Source of the DNA: Pararhodonellum marinum
GTDB taxonomy: Bacteria > Bacteroidota > Bacteroidia > Cytophagales > Cyclobacteriaceae
NCBI RefSeq assembly: GCF_015354735.1
Contig: NZ_JACEFJ010000009.1
Location: 62,001-126,000 of the forward strand
Direction of reading: 5' to 3'
DNA length: 64,000 nucleotides
Numbering within the stretch: the stretch's first letter is position 1; each line of letters opens with the position of its first letter. The translations under genes and the position numbers were made by a program. The notes under the pieces were generated by a model. It was not told the origin of the DNA and did no database searches. It worked only from the letters and a program-made list of their open reading frames with translations. Below are positions 35,051-44,749 of the stretch, in pieces.

Positions 35051-35381
35051 TGGTTTTCAATCCATCTGTCAAGTAACAATTTAAGCTACCTGTCAACTTT
35101 ACAGGCATAATACCAATAGCATCTCATAAAAAGATCCGAAAGCAGGATTTGCGAAATGGGATAAAAATGGTAAAACCAATGACGTAAGAGGTTACGATTT
35201 AAGATGTTACAGAATAGCCAATTTTTGATTAAAGCTTAGCTACAAAAGTAATTTTATAACCTGCCAACTTACTTTTGATTACAGATTTACCAGTTAAGGT
35301 TACAATTTTCATAGCCCCTAGGTATCCTCCTTGCCTAAATTTACCCATCACAATTCTTTCACAATCTTAAATTATAAAACC
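35051..35381. other. Intergenic region before beta-propeller gene
   Basis: 331 bp without a supported gene. It contains a weak hairpin CCTGTcaactttACAGG near 35089-35105 that may end the upstream transcript, and several GTTAC motifs. No -7 match close to the downstream ATG was found. Confidence 0.35.
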
Positions 35382-36404
35382 ATGAAAACATCTTCTCTTT
35401 TCTCGATGGGTATTCTCTTACTTTGCCTGATGCTGACTTCCTGTATCAAAGAACCTCCGGTATTGGTACCCTCCATTGACACGCAGGAATTTGCCAGCGG
35501 ATTGAAGGCACCGATTGGTATGGACATGGACCATAAAAAGTGGCTATGGGTAGCTGAGGCTGGTACAGGTAATGACGACAGTCAATTGTCTGTCTTTCTC
35601 CCCAATGGCAATAAATTTGTAGCCATACAGAATTTTCCTTCTGAATTTAGGGCAGCGGAAGGCATTTCAGTTGGTCTTAACCACGTGCTGATTCAAGGCA
35701 ACACCATTTGGATGCTTCATGACAAAGGGTTTTTGTTCAAAGCAGATATCAATGGCTTTGCTCCCGGCAGAGCTACGATAGACTGGAGTCATTTGCAAAA
35801 GGAGGACATAGCTACTTTTGTGGTGGATTACGATTTCGAAGATGATACCAACATGTCCAATCCCTACAACATGGCTTTTGGTCCCAATGGACATCTATAC
35901 ATTACTGACGCCGGTGCCAATGCCATCATCAAAAGAGATCCAAGCGGACATTTGAGTGTCTTTGCCACACTTCCAAGAACCCAAAACCCCTTACCCGTAG
36001 GACCACCCTTTGTAGAGGCGGTACCCACAGGTATCGTATTTGACGGTCAAAAGTTTTTGGTTACCGGCCTCCTGGGTTTTCCATTTCCCGAAGGTAGGGC
36101 CAAGATTTTTGCCATAGACTTGAACGGTGTAGTCAGTGAGTATAAGGATGGTTTAAGCAGTTTGACAGATATCGAAAAGGTCTCCGCGGATAAGTATGTG
36201 ATTACTGAATTTGCCCGGTTTGCCTTAGGCGCAGGATGGACATCCAATACCGGAAGATTGCTTCAAATCAATCAAGGTCAGGAAACCACGTTGCTGGATT
36301 TGATTGATACACCTACCTCCGTTGTCAGTGCAGGTAGCGGGGTCTATTTTGTCAATAGCTTTAAGCAGGGAAAGGTAACCATGGTGGTGACCAAAGGCTA
36401 TTAG
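35382..36404 (+). CDS. ScyD/ScyE-like beta-propeller lipoprotein
   Basis: 340 residues from ATG at 35382, which opens a lipoprotein signal (MGILLLCLMLTSCIKEP region); the frame is open from 35331. Propeller-like repeats include GMDMDHKKWLWVAEAGTG, NMAFGPNGHLYITDAGANAI and PTGIVFDGQKFLVTG. The family name comes from cyanobacterial scytonemin genes, but most members are exported proteins of unknown role. It is followed by a strong terminator, so it forms a unit on its own, upstream of the hybrid sensor gene. Confidence 0.7.
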   Translation: MKTSSLFSMGILLLCLMLTSCIKEPPVLVPSIDTQEFASGLKAPIGMDMDHKKWLWVAEAGTGNDDSQLSVFLPNGNKFVAIQNFPSEFRAAEGISVGLNHVLIQGNTIWMLHDKGFLFKADINGFAPGRATIDWSHLQKEDIATFVVDYDFEDDTNMSNPYNMAFGPNGHLYITDAGANAIIKRDPSGHLSVFATLPRTQNPLPVGPPFVEAVPTGIVFDGQKFLVTGLLGFPFPEGRAKIFAIDLNGVVSEYKDGLSSLTDIEKVSADKYVITEFARFALGAGWTSNTGRLLQINQGQETTLLDLIDTPTSVVSAGSGVYFVNSFKQGKVTMVVTKGY

Positions 36405-36430
36405 AGGAACTTACACAAGATTAAAGTTGG

Positions 36431-36464
36431 GATCCCTATGACATTTTGTTATGGGGATCTTTTA
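36431..36464 (+). terminator. Terminator after propeller gene
   Basis: 13-bp stem GATCCCTATGACA (36431-36443) with TGTTATGGGGATC (36447-36459), two G-T wobbles, 3-nt loop, then TTTT. Confidence 0.75.
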
Positions 36465-36550
36465 TCGCACTATGAATTACTTCAGGCTTGAAGGGTCATA
36501 CTTTAGGAGGTTAGATACTGATATTTAGACGGTTAAGGTAAATTGATTCG

Positions 36551-36624
36551 AGGTGTGGTAGGTAATTCCCTGAGAAATTTCTACCTTGATTGCGAGGTGG
36601 TAGATCCTGTAAAGTACCACACTT
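36551..36624. other. Structured intergenic element upstream of hybrid sensor gene
   Basis: Within the 377-bp gap 36465-36841, AGGTGTGGTA (36551-36560) pairs with TACCACACTT (36615-36624), 10 bp with one wobble. It encloses a smaller hairpin (GGT at 36561-36563 with ACC at 36583-36585, plus an inner AATT pairing). The strand is uncertain. It could be an RNA element, a regulator site or a repeat relic. No other gene or clear -7 box was seen in this gap. Confidence 0.4.
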
Positions 36625-36841
36625 GCCAATATAAGGTGGACGACTGAGTAATGCGTTTTAAGAGGATTTTATCCAAGTTTATTTTTTTTGCTTCAGATGT
36701 CAATTAGCGCCAATGCGTTTGAGAAATAAATTTCTTTTCTAATAACCTGCTACAATACCATGAAATCGAGCATGACACACGGATGGACAATGCATTCTCA
36801 TGCGAGATTCCATATGACCGCCAAAAGACAATAATAAACCT

Positions 36842-39800
36842 ATGAAGTTCACTACAAAAATTGGTCTGGGGTTTAGTTTTTGGATTGCATTTTCCTGGTA
36901 TGGAAATACCCAATCCATTCAGCCTTTTTTCGAAAATATGGCAGGGCAAAGAGGACTGCCAAAAAATGTGACTCTAAGTATTCTTCAGGATAAAGAAGGA
37001 TTTGTTTGGTTTGGCACCAAAGAGGGTTTGTTTCGTTTTGATGGCTTTCAGGCAGTGGTTTTTCAACATGATCCCTCAGACGCAGAAAATACCCTCCCTT
37101 CCAATGTCGTTTTTCACATGCATGAAGACCAAAATGGGAGACTATGGCTGGGTTCACCAATAGGCTTGATCCATATGGATAAAGTCACAGGTAAGGGTAC
37201 ACTTTATCAACCTGCCCAAGATGAACTTAACGTGCTCAATATCATCAAAACGATCTCAGAAGACAGTAAGGGTAACCTATGGTTGGGTACCGAGGGTGGA
37301 ATAGCAAGATTTGATCCTATTGAAAAAGCTTTTGAAGTGTTTGGCATGGAAAAAGACTCCCGCTTTCCATTGGTCGTTTTGGATGAAAACGATATGATAT
37401 GGGGTATAAAGGACGGAGTATTGTATCAATTCCATCCAAAAAACCACGAATTCACCTCATATCCAATATATGGAAAAGATAATACCTTATTAACAGCTTC
37501 AGCCCTGACCCTGGACCTGGCAGGTGGAATTTTTATCACAACGTACGGAGAAGGGCTTTACCATATGGAAGTTGATAAGCCTGGTTTGTATGAAAAGGTT
37601 TTTTTGGAAAAAGAGCCATTTTCAGGCACTTATAGCATCTATAAAAGCGGAGAATTTCTTTGGATTTCAACAGGTGAGGGTTTACAAATGGTTGATTTGG
37701 CCAATGGTAGCATCGCGGATTTTGTACCGGATGCAAACAGTCCTGGCAGCCTAGGTACAGGTTCAATCCTTACCACTTATCTGGATAGGGCTGGCAACTT
37801 GTGGGTAGGAACTTTGTATGGGGTAAATAAGGCAATATTAGAACCAAATCCCTTCCAAACTTTTCAGCTTAACCCAGCCCCAGCCTCGTTTATTCGAAAA
37901 GAAAATCAAATTTATCAGATCTTGGAAGACCAGAAGGGAGTATTGTGGCTGGCGGTAGATGATCTGGGTATTTGTAAGTTTGATAGAAAAACAGGGGCCT
38001 ACCAAATCATTCCTCTTGACCCGGTAAACCCTAAGGCCACTTATCCCGGATATGGATTTCCCATGGTGGAAGATCAGCAAGGAAGGTTATGGGCTGGTAC
38101 CATCGTCGAAAAAGCCTTGTTTCTATGGGAAGAGGAGAAGGGGCAGTTCAGAAGATTTGACTGTGAAATCAGTCCTACCAACCTGGCCGCTGCACCCAAT
38201 GGGCACATTTGGATGGGTAGCAACAGCAAAGGGCTGGCTTCTTTTGATCCGGTCAAAGAATCTTTTACGTATTACAGTCCTTCCTCAGAGCCTGATGGTT
38301 TCCCTTTTAAAACCAGAATCTTTGACTTGATTGCCAATAAGTCTGGTTCAATATGGATCGTGTCAGCCGCCATGGGCGTGATAAAACTGGAACCTCAATC
38401 CAGCAAGTTTTCATCATACAACATGTTTGAAAAATCCCCCCAATTCAGGATTAATGACATTGCCCCACTTTGTATTCTTGAAGACAGCAAGGGTATGATT
38501 TGGCTGGGAACTACGCAGGGAGGGCTCACTTCTATCAACGCGTCCACTGGAGAAATTACCTCATTTACAGTCAAAGAAGGTCTGGGAAGCAACAGAGTCA
38601 CAAGCATTGAGGAGGATGAATTTGGGCAGCTCTGGCTTGGTACCAATAAAGGATTAACCCGTTTCGATCCAATTAGCAAAGAAGTGAGGAATTTTGGCAA
38701 AAGTGAAGGAGTTTCGGTAGAATATTTTCTGGAAAACAGTTCCTATGCAAAAAAGGGAAAGATGTTCTTCGGTACGCCCCAGGGATTCCTGACATTTGAT
38801 CCAGCCGCTATTCAAGATAGAGAATTGGATTTGCCCATTTTTATCACACAAGTCCAATCACAAGGGAAAATATTGCCACAAATTGATTCCATGATTGAGT
38901 TGCCATATGATCAAAATTTTGTTTCCTTCGACTTCACGGCCATTAATTTTCAGTCCCCTGATAAAACACATTTTGCCTATCAACTGGAAGGAGTGGATCC
39001 GGATTGGGTATACAGTGGAGACAGGCGGTTTGTCAGTTATGCTCAGTTAAGGCCAGGAAATTATACTTTCAGGGTAAAAGCTTCGCTGGATAACTTAATT
39101 TGGAAAGAGCAAATGGCCTTGTTCTCTTTCAAAATTCTACCCCCATGGTGGGAGACCTGGTGGGCTTATTTGATTTATACCGTGTTTGCTTTCAGTTTGC
39201 TGTTTGGGTTAAGGTTTTTTATCAAAAGAAGGGAAGCACTTAAACACGAACTTGCCCTAAAAGCACTGGAAACTGAAAAAATGCAAGAAATCGATCATTT
39301 GAAATCACGGTTTTTTGCGAACATTTCCCATGAATTCAGAACCCCATTGACCCTTATTTTGGGACCTCTCGAAACCATTATCCCAACAAGTATCGGCAGA
39401 CAAAGGCAGATTTTTGAAATGATGAGCCGTAATGCCCGTCGCCTCCAACATTTGATCAACCAATTGCTGGACTTATCAAAACTTGAAGCCGGTAGTATGA
39501 AAATAGAGGCCAATCCTGCGGCCATCACTTCATTTCTTAAGGTATTGATCTTGTCTTTTTCTTCCTTGGCGGAGCGGAGAGAGATCAAATATGTGATGAG
39601 GTATCCCTCTGAAAACCCTATCGTCTACTACGATGCCGATAAAGTCGAGAAAATCATCACCAATTTGATTTCCAATGCCTTCAAGTTTTCAGATAAAGGT
39701 GGTCAGGTTACAGTGATGGTCAAATTCCTCTCTTATGATAAAATTCAGCCACCAAAATGGATGACGGATTTTGAACCCACTGAGACGATAAAAATGCTAG

Positions 39801-40921
39801 AATTAAAGGTGATGGATGAAGGGACAGGGATTCCTGCAGATCAACTCAAGCGGATTTTCGATAGATTTTATCAAGTGGATGATTTTTCAACCAAAGGAAA
39901 AGGTGGAAGTGGCATCGGTTTGTCTATGGTAAGAGAACTGGTGGAATTGTATGAGGGGGAAATCCGTGTGAATAGCAGCTTGGGAGAGGGGACAACCTTT
40001 TGGGTAAGGCTTCCCATGCCTATGCTCGGACAGGAAGAACTGGCGGTTGTCGAACCAGATACAAGAAAGGATCACCTAAGAAATTTGCCTTATTTGGATT
40101 TAGAAGAGGAGAACATAGGGATAAAAGGGCAATTCCTCCTGAAAGACAATCATTTACCATTGATTTTGTTGGTGGAGGATAATCGAGATATTCGTTTGTA
40201 TATCAAAGAAGCGCTACAAAACCAATATCAAGTGATAGAAGCGGTGGATGGTGAAGAGGGATTGGAACTTGCTATGGAAACCATTCCTGACCTTATCTTG
40301 AGTGATGTGATGATGGATAGAATGGATGGGGTATCGATGTGTAAAAGACTAAAAAACGACGAGAAAACGGCCCATATTCCGCTTATTCTGCTGACAGCCA
40401 AAGCATCCGGAGACCATAAAATCCAAGGTTTGGAATCCGGTGCTGATGATTATGTCATCAAACCTTTTGAGGCCAATGAACTACTGGTCCGCATCAAGAA
40501 CCTGATCCAAAACCGTAAAAAAATGAGGGAACATTTCAGCAGAGAAATCCTGCTTCAACCTGCAGGAATACCCATCAGTTCTGTGGATGAAAAGTTCCTT
40601 CAAAAAATAATGTTGGCTTTGGAAACAAACATGGATAATCCGCTTTTTGGTGTGGAAGATTTGGGAAAGGAAGCCAACATGAGTAGAATGCAGTTGCACC
40701 GAAAGCTCAAAGCCATTACGGATTACAGTCCAGGGGAATTCATCAAGATTTTCCGATTAAAAAGGTCCGCAGAATTGCTTTCCAAAGGGGCCGGGAATGT
40801 TTCGGAAGTAGCCATGATGGTGGGTTTTCAGGATCCTTCTTATTTTACCAAATGCTTCCAAAAACAATTCGGTATGAGCCCGACAGCCTACTTAAACAAC
40901 ATGGCCAACCAAGAAAAATAA
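36842..40921 (+). CDS. Hybrid two-component sensor/regulator (HTCS)
   Basis: 1359 residues. Signal peptide, then about 14 two-component propeller repeats (for example GNLWLGTEGGIARFDP, GQLWLGTNKGLTRFDP) to about residue 690. A Y_Y_Y domain (about 700-770), one membrane helix (YLIYTVFAFSLLFGLRFF) and HisKA with His830 (NISHEFRTP) follow. The HATPase domain, a receiver with Asp1155 (LSDVMMDRMDG) and a C-terminal AraC helix-turn-helix (VSEVAMMVGFQDPSYFTKCF) complete it. In Bacteroidota such regulators sense oligosaccharides in the periplasm and activate glycan-use genes, so it may control the GH genes nearby. Confidence 0.95.
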   Translation: MKFTTKIGLGFSFWIAFSWYGNTQSIQPFFENMAGQRGLPKNVTLSILQDKEGFVWFGTKEGLFRFDGFQAVVFQHDPSDAENTLPSNVVFHMHEDQNGRLWLGSPIGLIHMDKVTGKGTLYQPAQDELNVLNIIKTISEDSKGNLWLGTEGGIARFDPIEKAFEVFGMEKDSRFPLVVLDENDMIWGIKDGVLYQFHPKNHEFTSYPIYGKDNTLLTASALTLDLAGGIFITTYGEGLYHMEVDKPGLYEKVFLEKEPFSGTYSIYKSGEFLWISTGEGLQMVDLANGSIADFVPDANSPGSLGTGSILTTYLDRAGNLWVGTLYGVNKAILEPNPFQTFQLNPAPASFIRKENQIYQILEDQKGVLWLAVDDLGICKFDRKTGAYQIIPLDPVNPKATYPGYGFPMVEDQQGRLWAGTIVEKALFLWEEEKGQFRRFDCEISPTNLAAAPNGHIWMGSNSKGLASFDPVKESFTYYSPSSEPDGFPFKTRIFDLIANKSGSIWIVSAAMGVIKLEPQSSKFSSYNMFEKSPQFRINDIAPLCILEDSKGMIWLGTTQGGLTSINASTGEITSFTVKEGLGSNRVTSIEEDEFGQLWLGTNKGLTRFDPISKEVRNFGKSEGVSVEYFLENSSYAKKGKMFFGTPQGFLTFDPAAIQDRELDLPIFITQVQSQGKILPQIDSMIELPYDQNFVSFDFTAINFQSPDKTHFAYQLEGVDPDWVYSGDRRFVSYAQLRPGNYTFRVKASLDNLIWKEQMALFSFKILPPWWETWWAYLIYTVFAFSLLFGLRFFIKRREALKHELALKALETEKMQEIDHLKSRFFANISHEFRTPLTLILGPLETIIPTSIGRQRQIFEMMSRNARRLQHLINQLLDLSKLEAGSMKIEANPAAITSFLKVLILSFSSLAERREIKYVMRYPSENPIVYYDADKVEKIITNLISNAFKFSDKGGQVTVMVKFLSYDKIQPPKWMTDFEPTETIKMLELKVMDEGTGIPADQLKRIFDRFYQVDDFSTKGKGGSGIGLSMVRELVELYEGEIRVNSSLGEGTTFWVRLPMPMLGQEELAVVEPDTRKDHLRNLPYLDLEEENIGIKGQFLLKDNHLPLILLVEDNRDIRLYIKEALQNQYQVIEAVDGEEGLELAMETIPDLILSDVMMDRMDGVSMCKRLKNDEKTAHIPLILLTAKASGDHKIQGLESGADDYVIKPFEANELLVRIKNLIQNRKKMREHFSREILLQPAGIPISSVDEKFLQKIMLALETNMDNPLFGVEDLGKEANMSRMQLHRKLKAITDYSPGEFIKIFRLKRSAELLSKGAGNVSEVAMMVGFQDPSYFTKCFQKQFGMSPTAYLNNMANQEK

Positions 40922-41036
40922 ACTCATCAACTTTATAACACGTCACATTGGTCCTCCTTAAGAAAGTGCTGGAGGGAATTCTAAAGTCCAATGAACTAAT
41001 TTTTTTATTTAGCCTCCAAAATATTTCATGGTTGTT

Positions 41037-41066
41037 TTTTAGTGTTGATAATTAATCATACTTTTG
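41037..41066 (+). promoter_or_regulatory. Candidate promoter of beta-barrel gene
   Basis: TACTTTTG (41059-41066) is a perfect TAnnTTTG match, 22 bp before the ATG. A TTTT (41037-41040) sits 18 bp upstream. Confidence 0.45.
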
Positions 41067-41088
41067 ATATATAAAATCTGAAATATTT

Positions 41089-41829
41089 ATGAAAAGTACA
41101 ATTTTTATTATTTTGTTTATGTTTTTTGGTCAAGCAGTCTTTGCGCAATGGAGCTTGGATCTGGAAACTGGATTGGGATTTCCAGGTTACAATGAGGTGA
41201 GAATCCCCAATCAAGGTGGCACAAACTTTGATTTTAATCGGGATTTTGAGGCAAGAGGGGCAGTAGTTCCTCTCAGGATTAGGCCAGGGTATACTTTTGG
41301 CAAAAACCATGTGTTTGGACTTTTTGCTCCTCTAGGGATCTATTATGAAGGCAACGCCCCTTTCCCCATCCAATTTCAACAAACGCAGTTTGAAGAAGGA
41401 GCTGAAATCGCGGGATTTTATAAATTCAATAGCTATAGATTGACTTATCGGAGGGATTTGGTGCTCACTGACAGATGGACACTTGGCTTGGGTTTTACTG
41501 CCAAGATAAGGGATGCAACTGTAAGACTGACATCCGGTGATCAGACAGACCGTAAAGATGATGTAGGCTTTGTGCCTTTGGTTCATATCTTTGCTGCCTA
41601 CCACATGAATGGTTGGAGTGCGTTTGTGGAAGGAGATGGCTTGGCTGGGGGTCCGGGGAGGGCATTTGATTTTTTAATTGGAGCAAAAGCTCCGATTTCT
41701 GAAAAAGTCAGTATAAAGGCTGGGTATAGGATCTTGGAAGGCGGGGCAAATGTGGACGAGGTGTATAATTTTACCCTTATCAATTTTGCTTCAGTTGGAT
41801 TGATCTGGGTTTTGGGGGACAGGAAGTAA
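41089..41829 (+). CDS. Outer-membrane beta-barrel protein
   Basis: 246 residues with a signal peptide (MKSTIFIILFMFFGQAVFAQ). Alternating amphipathic strands (LDLETGLGFPGYNEV, PLRIRPGYTFGKNHVFGLF, WTLGLGFTAKIRDATVRL and a final SVGLIWVLGDRK) point to a small eight- to ten-stranded barrel. No recognised family name. It lies directly after the hybrid sensor gene with its own promoter and is convergent with the SIS operon (stops 4 bp apart). It could be a porin-like or structural protein. Confidence 0.7.
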   Translation: MKSTIFIILFMFFGQAVFAQWSLDLETGLGFPGYNEVRIPNQGGTNFDFNRDFEARGAVVPLRIRPGYTFGKNHVFGLFAPLGIYYEGNAPFPIQFQQTQFEEGAEIAGFYKFNSYRLTYRRDLVLTDRWTLGLGFTAKIRDATVRLTSGDQTDRKDDVGFVPLVHIFAAYHMNGWSAFVEGDGLAGGPGRAFDFLIGAKAPISEKVSIKAGYRILEGGANVDEVYNFTLINFASVGLIWVLGDRK

Positions 41830-41833
41830 AATT

Positions 41834-42568
41834 TCACAATCCTTTCACCAAACCCTTGTATTTTTTGATCAAAGCTTCATTGTGGGCTTCTCCCTCATCC
41901 GCATTGGAGCTGCTGAAAATTTCCGGACTGATTCCCTTTTTTACTAAATTTTCAGCGGCTTGAACCATGATGCTCTGTAAGATGACGGTGCCTATCACAG
42001 TAGATGTGGCGCCTACCTTAAAATCAATTCCCTCAAGTTGCACACAAGCATCTCCGATGTCTCCAAAATTGTCAAAGTAAATGTCCGAAACCTCATGAAG
42101 TTTTTTTCCTGAGGGATGTCTGGAATCCACGGAAGCGCTGTGGTTCAGGTTGGTGATCACAATGATTTTGGCTCCCTTTTCTTTGGCGATCAAGGCCATG
42201 TCTATGCTGACTGTATTGCGGCCGGAATTGGAGGAAATGATGAAACAATCTTTTTCATTGATATTAAAAATGTGGAGGAGTTTGGCCGCATACCCTTCTT
42301 TTCGCTCCACTTCAGTACTTTTAGAAGCATCTACATGTAACATTAGGGCATCATCCAAAATGGGAATGACTCTTGCAAATCCTCCAGCACGGTAGAAAAT
42401 TTCTTCGGCAAACATGTGGGAGTGGCCCGTGCCGCTGCTGTAAATAAAACCTTCCTTTTCTAAGGTTTCAGCTACCCATTGGGCAGCTTGCATGATTTTT
42501 TCACTTTGCGTTTTGATTAAGCTCAGCTTTTCTTCGATTTTTTTTTGATAGATCTGATGGGCTTCCAT
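41834..42568 (-). CDS. SIS-domain sugar-phosphate-binding protein (UPF0309 type)
   Basis: 244 residues, no signal, cytoplasmic. The SIS fold is marked by IYSSGTGHSHMFAEEIFYRAGG near 42, FIISSNSGRNTVSIDMALIAK near 110 and VITNLNHS; the end has FSSSNADEGEAHNEALI. This pattern fits UPF0309, SIS proteins whose substrate is unknown but likely a phosphorylated sugar. It is the last gene of a four-gene minus operon with three planctomycete-type envelope proteins (11-bp gap). The link suggests that the sugar handled by those proteins enters a phosphosugar step here. Confidence 0.8.
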   Translation of the reverse strand: MEAHQIYQKKIEEKLSLIKTQSEKIMQAAQWVAETLEKEGFIYSSGTGHSHMFAEEIFYRAGGFARVIPILDDALMLHVDASKSTEVERKEGYAAKLLHIFNINEKDCFIISSNSGRNTVSIDMALIAKEKGAKIIVITNLNHSASVDSRHPSGKKLHEVSDIYFDNFGDIGDACVQLEGIDFKVGATSTVIGTVILQSIMVQAAENLVKKGISPEIFSSSNADEGEAHNEALIKKYKGLVKGL

Positions 42569-42579
42569 GGGTAAGGAGA

Positions 42580-44739
42580 TTAATTGATGATGATTTCATC
42601 CACAAACACCCAGCCTTTGTCATTCGGTGACTGATGCCACTGGGGAAGTTTTTGGAGGGGATAAAGTGATAGTTTGATTCCTGAAATTTTTTTAGGATCG
42701 TTCAAATCAAGATTTATCTGATCCAATCGGGGTTCTGAAAAATTTTTGGGCATGGTAGGATTAAATTCCAGCGACTTTTCCCATTCTCCTTCTTCCTGCT
42801 TGATCCACTGAATGACTTTTACCGGAGGAAAAATGTGAGACTGTTCATGGAGTAAAAGACTGACCGTGACGGAATTGATGACTTTAGGTTCGTCAAAATG
42901 CATTTCCAGGACAAACGGATTGTCCTGAAAACCAAGCCATTTACCTGAACTGAAATTCAGATCTCCCTTTTCTTGGTCAAACAAGGTTTCCGCTCCCCGG
43001 CCTTTGTACTTGTCATGTGGAGGAAAGTCTAGTGAAAAACTGTCTGGACTATGGGCTGCCTTCAGAAAGATGGCTTTGGTTACACCACTGCCTATCCAGC
43101 CCGGAGCAAATGCCCTGGCTTGGAGCTGGGTATTTTCGGTGATCGTGATCGGACCCTCATAGACCAGATGATTGCTGCTGTCAGGAATGCTCCCATCCAA
43201 GGTATAAAATAGGCTTGCGCTTCCGATGGGATGTTTGATGCTGACCGTCTGTGCGGTAGAGAAAATGGGTTTGTCAAAAACCAAAGATGGGGGATTGAGA
43301 GCATAAGTCTCTCCCTCATCCATAAAGCCTAAATCTATCAATATCTCAGGTCTTGCAAGCTGCAAGGCACTTACATCACTTTCCTCAAAGCCGGTTTTCC
43401 AAAGGTATAGTTTTTCCAAAGCAGGGAAGGATTCCAGCAATTCCAGAACTTCCGCTTCCAAAGTATTTCCAACAAGTGAGAGTGACTTGAGGTTTTTCAG
43501 AGGTTGGAGTAACCTTAAATCTTTGGAATTGACCCCCGTAAAATTCATTTGAAGTTTTTCAAGCTGATCGAATTCTGCCAGCTGTTGAAGGTCCGCCTCT
43601 GCAAGGGGTATTTGGTTGAGATTAACAGAAACTATTTGCCCAGCAATTTCACTTAGATCCTGTAAATGGCTTGTTTGGTATTGGTCTCTACCAAAAAACC
43701 GGACAGATAAAGCCGGGGATCCTGGATAAAGAGGCTCAACCCTCCGGTAAAAATTATTCAGTTTTCGTATCGTTCCGGGATCAGCAGCCGAAAAACCATA
43801 ACCTTTTTCAGTATTGAATTTCAGGCTGGCCAGTTGAAAAATGGCTTCCTCTTCCGGATAGTCCAAAACCTTTTTGTCAAAATCTACCCCTGAAATGATC
43901 CACGCTTCGATAAGGTTTTTTTCTTCCTCAGTAAGCTGGATTTTCCCTTTTGGGGGCATGTGTTCTTCCTCTTCCAAAGGAAGATGAATTCTTTTGAGCA
44001 TCAGACTTTGTTGGGGATTTTCCGGATCAAAAAGCGGCCCTGATTCTCCTCCGGCCAACATGTGGCTGATTTGATCCATGCGCAGTTCGCCCTTCTTTTT
44101 GGTGGCTTTATGGCAGCTGATGCACTTTTGTTCGAGTATGGGCTGTATGACATGATCGAAAGCCACCGCCTCCTCCAGACTGACTTTGATCGGTTCGTTT
44201 TTTTTCAGAGGTTCGGTCAAAAAAGACTCTCCATGCGTAATCGAAGCCCCAAGATGTCCTGTTATAGTCACCAAGAGTAAACTGGCCAACGCCGGGATCA
44301 GGACCAAACCTTTCTTTTCCTTAACAAAAACCACATACCAAAGCGAAGCCATCCAGAAGACCCCCAATCCAGTCCACTTGTGGTAAGCAATCTCCTCAGG
44401 CCCATATCCTGGTTCCTGGGACAAGATCAACCCGGCCAGTGCAGTAATACCAGTCAGAAGGCAACTGATTAATAAAAGCCATCTGACAAGGTTTCTATGG
44501 GTTTCCGGGGGATCAATCAGGTTTGGAAATAGCTGTAGCAATCCTGTCAATAGCAAAAGGACGATGGGAAAATGGAGGATCAGGGGGTGCATCCTACCCA
44601 GCACTTGAAACCATGCTGGCAGAACCAACAGACTTTCACCCAGCAACAGGACCAGAATGAAAAAATGGGAAGCAAATAGCAGATTTTCGAGTAGTCGGAT
44701 CAGCGAACTGGTTTTATTCATAGGAAATTCTTTCTTCAT
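42580..44739 (-). CDS. DUF2231 membrane protein with c-type cytochrome, LRR and chitobiase-like domains
   Basis: 719 residues (or 713 from ATG at 44721). Domain order: DUF2231-like membrane block with four to five helices (about 10-175), a planctomycete-type cytochrome c segment (PSCyt1) with one haem site CISCHK near 208 and MPPKGK near 262, a short leucine-rich segment (about 370-450; LQQLAEFDQLEKLQM), then an FN3-like chitobiase domain (SLFYTLDGSIPDSS near 520). A C-terminal beta domain follows. It is likely an inner-membrane, periplasm-facing electron carrier or binder. It lies between DUF1501 and the SIS gene. The architecture is planctomycete-like; function unknown. Confidence 0.75.
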   Translation of the reverse strand: MKKEFPMNKTSSLIRLLENLLFASHFFILVLLLGESLLVLPAWFQVLGRMHPLILHFPIVLLLLTGLLQLFPNLIDPPETHRNLVRWLLLISCLLTGITALAGLILSQEPGYGPEEIAYHKWTGLGVFWMASLWYVVFVKEKKGLVLIPALASLLLVTITGHLGASITHGESFLTEPLKKNEPIKVSLEEAVAFDHVIQPILEQKCISCHKATKKKGELRMDQISHMLAGGESGPLFDPENPQQSLMLKRIHLPLEEEEHMPPKGKIQLTEEEKNLIEAWIISGVDFDKKVLDYPEEEAIFQLASLKFNTEKGYGFSAADPGTIRKLNNFYRRVEPLYPGSPALSVRFFGRDQYQTSHLQDLSEIAGQIVSVNLNQIPLAEADLQQLAEFDQLEKLQMNFTGVNSKDLRLLQPLKNLKSLSLVGNTLEAEVLELLESFPALEKLYLWKTGFEESDVSALQLARPEILIDLGFMDEGETYALNPPSLVFDKPIFSTAQTVSIKHPIGSASLFYTLDGSIPDSSNHLVYEGPITITENTQLQARAFAPGWIGSGVTKAIFLKAAHSPDSFSLDFPPHDKYKGRGAETLFDQEKGDLNFSSGKWLGFQDNPFVLEMHFDEPKVINSVTVSLLLHEQSHIFPPVKVIQWIKQEEGEWEKSLEFNPTMPKNFSEPRLDQINLDLNDPKKISGIKLSLYPLQKLPQWHQSPNDKGWVFVDEIIIN

Positions 44740-44749
44740 CCAGCCTATC

